From positions 1-5,038 of the forward strand of contig JAFUUN010000082.1 in the NCBI GenBank assembly GCA_017477855.1: a stretch of 5,038 bases of DNA, given 5' to 3'. Under the pieces are notes generated by a model. It did no database searches. It had not been told where the DNA came from and was given only the letters and a program-made list of their open reading frames with translations. This document shows, piece by piece, positions 1 through 5,038 of the stretch (positions are counted from its first letter, which is position 1; every line of letters begins with the position of its first letter). This stretch comes from Rickettsiales bacterium. GTDB taxonomy: Bacteria > Pseudomonadota > Alphaproteobacteria > Rickettsiales > Deianiraeaceae. The translations under genes were made by a program, and so were the position numbers.

Positions 1-754
1 CCGCAGGTGCTGGTTCTTGAGCTGGCGCTGGTTGAGGTGCTGGTTGTGCTTTCTGCATTTGTGTTGCTGATTGTTGCATATTTGTCTGCGGCATACTTAC
101 TGTTGCTGGCAAAAAGCTCCCTTCTACTGTGTTTGCATCCACGCTGCGGGTTAAAATGTTCAAAAAGTCTACAATGAATCCATCCATTTTGTCGCTTACT
201 TTTTGTGCTTTCCTATCAAATACAAAGTGAATTCCCATGGCCACAATGACATCAAAAATGCTAAACATTATACAAACCAGTGAGCTTGCAATACCTTTTC
301 CAGTAGTTGCCATCGTAAGACCATTTTCAAGATCAACATTATAGAACACATTTATCAAAATCATGATTGTACCAAGAAGTCCTAAAAATGGCGCACCGTG
401 AATGAATAATCTTAAAATGTCAAGGTAATTCTCGCAAACCTTCATTGTTTCAATTTTCTTGATGTGCGCAATGTTTAGCATGCGCTCTTTGACGTCCGCC
501 TTGGAGCCAATGTTGTTTCTAAAAGCTGCGCAAGCGTTCCACTCGTCCATCACGCCTTTGAATATCAATCCAAGCGGGTGAGAGAGGTTTTCTTTATTGG
601 CTTCATAGAACTGATCCAGTGAAATTCCAGACCAAAATGTCTTCTCAAATTCGGTGATATATGAGTTGATGTAAGCCAGTTTTTTGCGCTTTGAAAATGC
701 CATCGCGACCATCATTATTATGCCAAAAATCAGCACTCCAAAAATGACTTGCAC
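1..754 (-). CDS. tolQ: TolQ/ExbB/MotA-family proton-channel protein, probably TolQ (partial, 3' end off the left edge)
   Basis: Inner-membrane channel subunit; TolQ with TolR uses the proton motive force to drive TolA in the Tol-Pal system, which helps outer-membrane constriction. From the GTG at 754, 251 codons are visible. In order: a membrane segment (residues 3-20, VIFGVLIFGII...), a basic cytoplasmic side (SKRKK), the TolQ-like EFEKTFWSGISLDQFYE (35-51), a cytoplasmic helix region, then HGAPFLGLLGTIMILI (119-134), which matches the TolQ TM2 motif FGTVWGI and keeps its Thr (T129). A third membrane segment follows (about 155-179), then VSDKMDGFIVDFLNILTR (186-203), as in TolQ C-termini. 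FWSGI and the C-terminal match favour TolQ over ExbB or MotA. Oddities are a divergent third segment and a Gln/Pro/Ala tail (about 205-251). The start is uncertain: GTG 754 has a modest TGGA six bases upstream. The open frame extends to 829, and upstream codons (IKKAIITSGIY) resemble the TolQ N-terminus, with GTG 802 and TTG 814 as alternatives. It is divergent from rsmH. Confidence 0.75.
   Translation of the reverse strand, partial: MQVIFGVLIFGIIMMVAMAFSKRKKLAYINSYITEFEKTFWSGISLDQFYEANKENLSHPLGLIFKGVMDEWNACAAFRNNIGSKADVKERMLNIAHIKKIETMKVCENYLDILRLFIHGAPFLGLLGTIMILINVFYNVDLENGLTMATTGKGIASSLVCIMFSIFDVIVAMGIHFVFDRKAQKVSDKMDGFIVDFLNILTRSVDANTVEGSFLPATVSMPQTNMQQSATQMQKAQPAPQPAPAQEPAPA
2..46 (-). 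repeat. Degenerate coding repeat, Gln/Pro/Ala-rich tail of TolQ-like protein
   Basis: Read on the minus strand, codons of the type CAA-CCA-GCA-CCT recur with small changes, giving QPAPQPAPAQEPAPA at residues 237-251. This is a low-complexity, probably disordered extension after the last recognisable TolQ segment. It continues beyond the window, so its length is unknown. TolQ proteins such as that of E. coli end soon after the ILHR segment, so the tail is an addition. Confidence 0.7.
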
Positions 755-805
755 GTAAATTCCAGATGTGATTATCGCTTTTAATGCGTACATAGCACAC
801 GCGAT

Positions 806-833
806 TATACAAAAAAGTTGTTGATTGTCAAAC
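806..833 (-). promoter_or_regulatory. Sigma-70 type promoter for the TolQ-like gene
   Basis: On the minus strand, TTGACA (833-828) is followed after 16 bases by TATAAT (811-806). Both hexamers are exact consensus, one base short of the ideal 17-base spacing. The expected transcription start is near 799, giving a leader of roughly 45 bases to the GTG at 754. This argues for that start over the in-frame GTG at 802 or TTG at 814, which would lie upstream of the transcript's first base. Confidence 0.75.
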
Positions 834-840
834 TTTTTGA
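814..840. repeat. Inverted repeat overlapping the TolQ-gene promoter
   Basis: AAAAAGTT (814-821) and AACTTTTT (about 833-840) are perfect 8-base arms around an 11-base centre. The repeat covers the -35 box and most of the spacer of the minus-strand promoter, and lies upstream of its predicted start, so it would not be in that transcript. It could be an operator. Because the arms are mainly A and T runs, a chance origin in AT-rich DNA is also possible. Confidence 0.4.
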
Positions 841-911
841 TACTTGATTTTAATAAAATTCCAGCCAACAATGCCGTGTAAGCTGTTTTATAAACGTTTT
901 TGATTTATAAA

Positions 912-1871
912 ATGAGCTGTGAAAAACATATTTCTGTCCTAAAAAAAGAGGCCATTGACCTGCTTGAACCTGCCGAGGGTAAATTTTTTATTGACTGCAC
1001 ATTCGGTGCAGGAGGACACACCAAGGCATTATTGGAAAAAGGAGCAAGTGTTATTGCGATTGACAGAGATATTAACAACAAAAAGTTTGCAGATGAATTA
1101 CAACATATCTATGGAGATAAGTTCATATTTATTAATGATAAGTTCTCAAATCTTAAAGAAATACTTGAAAAGTATAACTTCACAAAAAAACAAGAACATG
1201 AAGTATTACTTCACGGTATTTTATACGATATTGGCGTGTCATCAATGCAGATTGACGAGGCAGAAAGAGGGTTTTCTTTCCAAAAAGATGGGCCTCTTGA
1301 TATGCGTATGGGCTGCAATTTGATGTCTGCGGAAGACATAATAAACAGCGCTTCTGAGGCCGAATTAGCGGACATAATATTTAGATATGGAGATGAGCAT
1401 TTTTCACGAAAAATAGCTGCTGCAATAGTAAAACAGCGGGCAAAAGCGCCCATCAAGACAACCTTGCAATTGGCCAATTTGATAAAAGAAATATTACCGT
1501 TTTATCATGACAAAATCCATCCAGCAACAAGAACTTTTCAGGCCTTACGAATTTGCGTGAACGAGGAATTACAAGAAATTGAAAAAAGCTTGGAAATAGC
1601 AGCAAATTTTACACCGGTAGGGTGTCGCATTACCGTGATAACTTTTCACTCATTGGAGGACAAAATTGTCAAGAATATCTTCCAAAAATACTCAAAAGGT
1701 GAAATCCAACATTTTAATCGCTATCAACCTGAAATACTGACTTCCCAGTGCAACTTATCAAGTATTACTTTAAAAGTAATTACAAAGAAACCAATTACTC
1801 CAACCGATGAGGAAATTCAACAGAATATTCGTTCACGAAGCGCAAAGTTAAGGGTTGCTGAAAGGATTTGA
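912..1871 (+). CDS. rsmH: 16S rRNA (cytosine(1402)-N4)-methyltransferase RsmH (MraW)
   Basis: RsmH transfers a methyl group from S-adenosylmethionine to N4 of C1402 in the 16S rRNA P site of the small ribosomal subunit. The gene is complete at 319 residues, close to the 313 of E. coli. Family signatures are all present: the SAM-binding loop FIDCTFGAGGHTKALLE (from about residue 26), AIDRD (49-53), YDIGVSSMQIDEAERGFSF (105-123), DGPLDMRM (126-133), HPATRTFQALRICVNEEL, ITVITFHSLEDKIVK, and the C-terminal RSRSAKLRVAER. No key motif is broken. I prefer ATG 912 (MSCEKHISVL) because the family starts just before this H-(I/T)-x-V-L segment; an in-frame TTG at 900 would add four residues. Neither start has a clear Shine-Dalgarno sequence. 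It is divergent from the TolQ-like gene, and its usual neighbours (mraZ, ftsL, ftsI) are absent; a hypothetical gene follows 71 bases downstream. Confidence 0.97.
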   Translation: MSCEKHISVLKKEAIDLLEPAEGKFFIDCTFGAGGHTKALLEKGASVIAIDRDINNKKFADELQHIYGDKFIFINDKFSNLKEILEKYNFTKKQEHEVLLHGILYDIGVSSMQIDEAERGFSFQKDGPLDMRMGCNLMSAEDIINSASEAELADIIFRYGDEHFSRKIAAAIVKQRAKAPIKTTLQLANLIKEILPFYHDKIHPATRTFQALRICVNEELQEIEKSLEIAANFTPVGCRITVITFHSLEDKIVKNIFQKYSKGEIQHFNRYQPEILTSQCNLSSITLKVITKKPITPTDEEIQQNIRSRSAKLRVAERI

Positions 1872-1910
1872 AAATCACAAAAACAAAAAACTGGATTATT
1901 TTTCTTGTTA

Positions 1911-1919
1911 TGATATAAT
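1911..1919 (+). promoter_or_regulatory. Extended -10 promoter upstream of the 1943-3040 gene
   Basis: TGATATAAT fits the extended -10 consensus TGnTATAAT exactly. A -35 match is poor (CTGGAT at 1891-1896, 17-base spacing), which extended -10 promoters tolerate. The expected start near 1926 gives a leader of about 17 bases to the ATG at 1943. AT-rich intergenic DNA makes chance TATAAT matches common, so the TG dinucleotide is the main support. Confidence 0.5.
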
Positions 1920-1933
1920 AACACTAAAATAAT

Positions 1934-1940
1934 AAAGAGA
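1934..1940 (+). promoter_or_regulatory. Ribosome binding site of the 1943 gene
   Basis: AAAGAGA lies just before the ATG at 1943, with GAG three bases from the start. It is a partial Shine-Dalgarno match with slightly short spacing, and it supports this ATG. Confidence 0.4.
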
Positions 1941-1942
1941 AT

Positions 1943-3040
1943 ATGGTCGGTCGAAAAGTCTACAATTCTAATCAAATTGCAAGATTGAATTTACTAAAAA
2001 TTGCTCATGATCCTATATTAGGTGCCACAAATGCCGGATGGTGTTATATGTTTGCCCCACTGCGCAGCTATTTAACAAATCCAGATTTTTTGCAGGTATT
2101 ACATGAATATAAACAACAGTATTATATTAATGGAAGACCAACATTTAACGGAGATTTCCTTGAAGCGTTCTTTGGAATTGAATTAGAAAAAATAAAAAAT
2201 AGTAAGGAAGCGGTCAATGTATGTGATATAATAAATACACTGGCATTGAGCACAGATGATAATTGTCGTATTGTTAATTCGCGTAATCTATACAACCTTA
2301 TTCACAGATTGGAGAAACAATCTAAAACAGACGACCCAATAATCATGATGAATTATTTAACGACATGCACAGCAGTTATGAATGAAACTTTGGATACAAT
2401 AAAACCAAATGTAATGGTAAAATTAAATGAAATTACTCCATATCAACTGCAAGATTTGGAAAGAAGATTGAAGAATGGTGAATGTATAACAGTTGGTGCC
2501 TCTAACAACCATATTTATAATGTTTATAAAAACAATGGTCGTTATTTTGTAACAGGCACTAGCGGTTTAAATGTTGGGTATAATGATTTATTTGATGCTT
2601 TAACATCCTGGATTGCGAATCATCAATATCACTATGATCAAACAGGAAATTTAATTTTCATTGACAATCCATTTTATGGATATTACACGTTATCCAAGGG
2701 AGAGATATCTGATAAAAATAAAATAAAAAGAATAAATGAATATTATAGACAACTAACTTTGACACCAGAAGAAAGACAAATGGAAGCAAAAATAAAGAAT
2801 AAAGAAGAAAAAAACAAAGAATGTAAGTTAAGATTTATCTACGACTTGAAGTGGAAAAAAGAAAAAGCATTGCAAGATGCTATACTAAAAAATGATGTTG
2901 CAAGTATTCACAAGAATAATGATGATATTATCAAATGCGTTAATCAAATTAATAATTTTGCATTTAAAGAGATCAACAATAGCCAAAAACTTAGCAATTT
3001 GTTAAATGAGCTATCTGGTAAGAAAAATCCATATATATAA
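1943..3040 (+). CDS. Hypothetical protein with possible USP-like (C19) or papain-like cysteine protease signature
   Basis: I do not recognise a close family for this 365-residue protein. It has no signal peptide or membrane segment. Residues 27-44, GATNAGWCYMFAPLRSYL, resemble the Cys box of ubiquitin-specific proteases (pattern G-x-x-N-x-G-x-x-C-Y-M-N-x-x-L-Q-x-L), with Cys34 as candidate nucleophile and Asn30 near the oxyanion position; one residue is missing between Gly and Cys, and the usual Asn and Gln after CYM are Phe and Arg. Residues 188-203 (NNHIYNVYKNNGRYFV) could be a His box (GHY-x-x-Y...G-x-W/Y), with His190. The Asp/Asn expected about 17 residues later is not obvious. Residues 275-315 are highly charged and probably a long helix or coiled coil. 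The gene is AT-rich compared with gyrA, has its own likely promoter and sits between two core genes, so a recent or fast-evolving accessory gene is plausible. That it is protein-coding is well supported; the function is a hypothesis. Confidence 0.85.
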   Translation: MVGRKVYNSNQIARLNLLKIAHDPILGATNAGWCYMFAPLRSYLTNPDFLQVLHEYKQQYYINGRPTFNGDFLEAFFGIELEKIKNSKEAVNVCDIINTLALSTDDNCRIVNSRNLYNLIHRLEKQSKTDDPIIMMNYLTTCTAVMNETLDTIKPNVMVKLNEITPYQLQDLERRLKNGECITVGASNNHIYNVYKNNGRYFVTGTSGLNVGYNDLFDALTSWIANHQYHYDQTGNLIFIDNPFYGYYTLSKGEISDKNKIKRINEYYRQLTLTPEERQMEAKIKNKEEKNKECKLRFIYDLKWKKEKALQDAILKNDVASIHKNNDDIIKCVNQINNFAFKEINNSQKLSNLLNELSGKKNPYI

Positions 3041-3054
3041 TGTTCATAATACGA

Positions 3055-3078
3055 TAAATTGTCAATCCTTGCAATTTA
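3055..3078. repeat. Small inverted repeat between the hypothetical gene and gyrA
   Basis: TAAATTG (3055-3061) and CAATTTA (3072-3078) are perfect 7-base arms around a 10-base loop, 15 bases after the stop codon at 3040 and 25 before the gyrA ATG. The stem is A/T-rich and lacks a following T-run on the plus strand, so it is a poor intrinsic terminator. It may be an operator-like site or chance; a TTGTCA (3059-3064) that could serve as a gyrA -35 box overlaps it, but no good -10 box follows. Confidence 0.25.
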
Positions 3079-3102
3079 AAAATTCCATAACATGTTGAAA
3101 GC

Positions 3103-5038
3103 ATGGATGAGAATAACAATCAAGGAAATAATATTCATGCAGATGATAACTTGTTGGAAAAGCCAAAGGAGCAAGGAGTAGTTATGGCAAATATCTCGGC
3201 AGAGATGAAAGAATGCTACCTTTCCTACGCAATGAGTGTTATTGTCTCGCGTGCAATACCTGATGTCCGCGATGGATTGAAGCCTGTGCATCGCCGAATT
3301 TTGTATGCCATGAACGAAATGGGATGCAACTGGAATAGGCAAACTAAAAAGTCAGCACGTATTGTTGGTGAGGTCATGGGTAAGTATCACCCACATGGAG
3401 ATGCCGCCATTTATGATGCCTTGGTGCGTATGGCGCAGGATTTCTCAATGGGTGTGCCACTAATCAACGGACAAGGTAATTTTGGTTCTATTGATAATGA
3501 TGACCCTGCTGCAATGCGTTATACAGAGGCGCGATTGGCGAAAATCTCCCACACGATGATGCAAGATTTGGATAAGGAAACTGTTGATTTTGCACCAAAT
3601 TACGATGGCACAGAGCAAGAGCCGTCAGTCATGCCTGCAATGTTCCCGAATATTCTTGTCAACAGCACAGAAGGTATTGCAGTTGGTATGGCCACGAACA
3701 TTCCACCGCACAATCTTGGAGAGGTGGTGACCGCATGTTTAGAATATATCAAAAATCCTGAAATATCTCCACAAGAGCTGGTGAGAATTGTTCCCGGACC
3801 TGACTTCCCAACAGGAGGCGTGATTTTGAGTAGAAACCTTGCAAATCAAGCAATGTTGACTGGTCGTGGATCTGTCCCAGTGCGTGGAAAAACTCACATT
3901 GAAGAGCTCAAAGGAGGCCGCGAGGCGATTGTTGTGGACGAAATTCCATATAATGTAATCAAGGTTGACATGGTGAAGAAGATAGCTGAACTTGTCAAGG
4001 ATAAACGCATTGAAGGCATATCAAATATCAGGGATGAGAGTAATAAACATGGGATTAGGATTGTCATTGAATTGAAAAAAGACACATCAAGCGAAGTTGT
4101 GCTGAACCATCTTTACAAGCTGACACAATTGCAGTCATCGTTTAGTGTCAACATGCTGGTGCTGAATAAAAACAGACCAGAGCTGATGAATTTGCACAGC
4201 ATCATCAAAACATTTATTGAATTCAGACAGGAAGTTGTCAGTAGGAGGACGTTATTCTTGTTGAACCAAGCCAGAGCAAGAGCGCATTTATTGATTGGTT
4301 TTCACGTTGCAGTTGACAACATTGACAAGGTGATTTCAATCATTCGCTCATCACAAGATACGCAAGAGGCAAAAGTGCGTTTGATGTCCGAAAAATGGGA
4401 GGCAAGTGAGAATGTCTGTCGCTTGATTGAACTAATTGCGGATAAAAATAACAAAGTTGTGGACGGCAAATTTAGCTTTACAGAAGTGCAGGTCAAAGCA
4501 ATTCTTGAAATGAGATTGTCAAAGTTGACAGGACTTGAAAGAGAGAATTTGTCAAAGGAAATATGTGAGCTCGGAGAGGCAATAACGGACTATTTGGAGA
4601 CACTGCACAACAAGGTAAAGTTGATGGGAATAATCACGGACGAGCTTGAAAAGATAAAGGAGGAATATGCAACTCCAAGAAAAACCGAGATTTTAGATGG
4701 CGACTTAGGCGAGGTCAACATTGAAGATTTCATAGAAAAGAAGGATGTGTTGGTGTCTGTCAGCACAGGTGGATATATCAAGAGAACTGACTTGTCAAGC
4801 TATCGTAGCCAGCGCCGAGGTGGTAAAGGCAAGAAAGGCATGGAAACACTTGAAGATGACAGCGTGGCAAAAATATTTGTTTCCCACACTCACGCGGCGA
4901 TTTTGTTCTTCACCAACAAAGGAAAAGTGTTCCGTATTAAGACATATCAACTGCCAGAGACGGCACCAAATGCAAAGGGTCGTGCAATCGTGAACTTCAT
5001 AAAAATGGAGCCGGGAGATACGCTTGCGGAGACAATGC
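3103..5038 (+). CDS. gyrA: DNA gyrase subunit A (partial, 3' end off the right edge)
   Basis: GyrA forms the breakage-reunion half of the A2B2 gyrase, which introduces negative supercoils using ATP hydrolysed by GyrB. About 645 codons are visible against 875 in E. coli. The conserved core begins at YLSYAMSVIVSRAIPDVRDG, followed by KPVHRRILYAM and the quinolone-resistance region KYHPHGDAAIYDAL (94-107). The catalytic tyrosine is Tyr140 in AAMRYTEARL. The tower region follows, and the coiled coil includes EVVSRRTLFLLNQARARAH. QRRGGKG (570-576) is the exact GyrA box of the C-terminal wrapping domain, which distinguishes GyrA from ParC. The window ends in that domain. Position 101, equal to E. 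coli Ser83, is Ala; Asp105 (E. coli Asp87) is kept. ATG 3103 is the first start after an in-frame stop at 3088 and gives a polar 27-residue arm. ATG 3184 has a much better ribosome site and is the main alternative. Confidence 0.97.
   Translation, partial: MDENNNQGNNIHADDNLLEKPKEQGVVMANISAEMKECYLSYAMSVIVSRAIPDVRDGLKPVHRRILYAMNEMGCNWNRQTKKSARIVGEVMGKYHPHGDAAIYDALVRMAQDFSMGVPLINGQGNFGSIDNDDPAAMRYTEARLAKISHTMMQDLDKETVDFAPNYDGTEQEPSVMPAMFPNILVNSTEGIAVGMATNIPPHNLGEVVTACLEYIKNPEISPQELVRIVPGPDFPTGGVILSRNLANQAMLTGRGSVPVRGKTHIEELKGGREAIVVDEIPYNVIKVDMVKKIAELVKDKRIEGISNIRDESNKHGIRIVIELKKDTSSEVVLNHLYKLTQLQSSFSVNMLVLNKNRPELMNLHSIIKTFIEFRQEVVSRRTLFLLNQARARAHLLIGFHVAVDNIDKVISIIRSSQDTQEAKVRLMSEKWEASENVCRLIELIADKNNKVVDGKFSFTEVQVKAILEMRLSKLTGLERENLSKEICELGEAITDYLETLHNKVKLMGIITDELEKIKEEYATPRKTEILDGDLGEVNIEDFIEKKDVLVSVSTGGYIKRTDLSSYRSQRRGGKGKKGMETLEDDSVAKIFVSHTHAAILFFTNKGKVFRIKTYQLPETAPNAKGRAIVNFIKMEPGDTLAETM
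3173..3178 (+). promoter_or_regulatory. Strong Shine-Dalgarno sequence before an internal gyrA ATG (3184)
   Basis: AAGGAG lies five bases upstream of the in-frame ATG at 3184, and a second AAGGAG is at 3166-3171. By contrast, ATG 3103 is preceded only by TTGAAAGC. If 3184 is used, the protein starts MANISAEMKECYLSYAM, right at the conserved core and about nine residues shorter at the N-terminus than E. coli GyrA. The site may decide the true start, or may arise by chance from Lys-Glu and Gln-Gly codons. Confidence 0.45.

Noticed and set aside
789..795. ATG at 795 (minus strand) as the start of the TolQ-like gene, just after the -10 box
   Set aside because: It is out of frame with the TolQ reading frame: the run of six A's after GCATT puts it into ATG TAC GCA TTA AAA AAG CGA TAA, which stops at once.
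889..894. TATAAA as a -10 box for rsmH
   Set aside because: No acceptable -35 hexamer lies 16-18 bases upstream (CAACAA at 17), and the TG extension is misplaced. The DNA is AT-rich, so chance matches are expected.
955..1323. Plus-strand alternative frame within rsmH, and 4745-4993 within gyrA
   Set aside because: They overlap the motif-bearing frames of rsmH and gyrA out of register and have composition unlike real proteins here.
1211..1477. Minus-strand open frame inside rsmH, and similar ones at 3076-3342, 3894-4085, 4302-4496 and 4590-4781
   Set aside because: All lie opposite strongly conserved rsmH or gyrA coding sequence, lack ribosome sites and show no family motif, so they are shadow frames.
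1872..1910. A transcription terminator after rsmH
   Set aside because: The A-rich stretch and the later T-run (about 1897-1905) do not form a GC-containing hairpin followed by T's, so no intrinsic terminator is supported.
3036..3050. TATAAT (3036-3041) and CATAAT (3045-3050) as gyrA -10 boxes
   Set aside because: The first overlaps the stop codon of the preceding gene, and neither has a plausible -35 at the right distance. A gyrA promoter probably exists but I cannot place it.
3092..3180. ATG at 3092 as the gyrA start
   Set aside because: It is in another frame and reaches a TAG after about 29 codons, without joining the GyrA frame.
3103..5038. ParC (topoisomerase IV) instead of GyrA
   Set aside because: The exact GyrA box QRRGGKG and the overall match to alphaproteobacterial GyrA exclude ParC, which lacks this box.

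Overview
The window looks like chromosomal DNA from a low-GC alphaproteobacterium, quite possibly host-associated. The best taxonomic clue is the gyrase A protein. Its coiled-coil region (around the motifs EVVSRRTLFLLNQARARAH and EMRLSKLTGLERENL) reads like alphaproteobacterial GyrA. A Tol-system gene fits a Gram-negative envelope. The family-level placement is inference; the window has no rRNA or other marker to fix it.

Layout. Positions 1-754 (minus strand) hold the 5' part of a TolQ/ExbB-family inner-membrane proton-channel gene that runs off the left edge. A 157-bp divergent intergenic region (755-911) carries a near-ideal sigma-70 promoter for that gene, overlapped by an inverted repeat. 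Positions 912-1871 (plus) encode a complete RsmH (MraW), the 16S rRNA C1402 N4-methyltransferase. After a 71-bp gap with an extended -10 promoter comes 1943-3040 (plus), a 365-residue protein with no confident family. After another 62-bp gap, gyrA starts at 3103 (plus) and is cut by the right edge after about 645 codons. There is no gene-free stretch over 300 bases, and I see no tRNA, rRNA, CRISPR array, insertion sequence or att site.

The three recognised genes are housekeeping functions: envelope energetics, ribosome maturation and DNA supercoiling. They do not form a functional operon. rsmH stands outside the usual division/cell-wall cluster, with none of mraZ, ftsL or ftsI adjacent. The unexpected element is the 1943-3040 gene. 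It is AT-rich, seems to have its own promoter, and carries near its N-terminus a segment (GATNAGWCYM, Cys34) that resembles the Cys box of ubiquitin-specific proteases (peptidase C19), with a His-containing segment (NNHIYNVY, His190) later. If real, this would be a deubiquitinase-like or papain-like effector inserted between two core genes. The proposal is a hypothesis: one residue is missing from the Cys box and the third catalytic residue is not evident.
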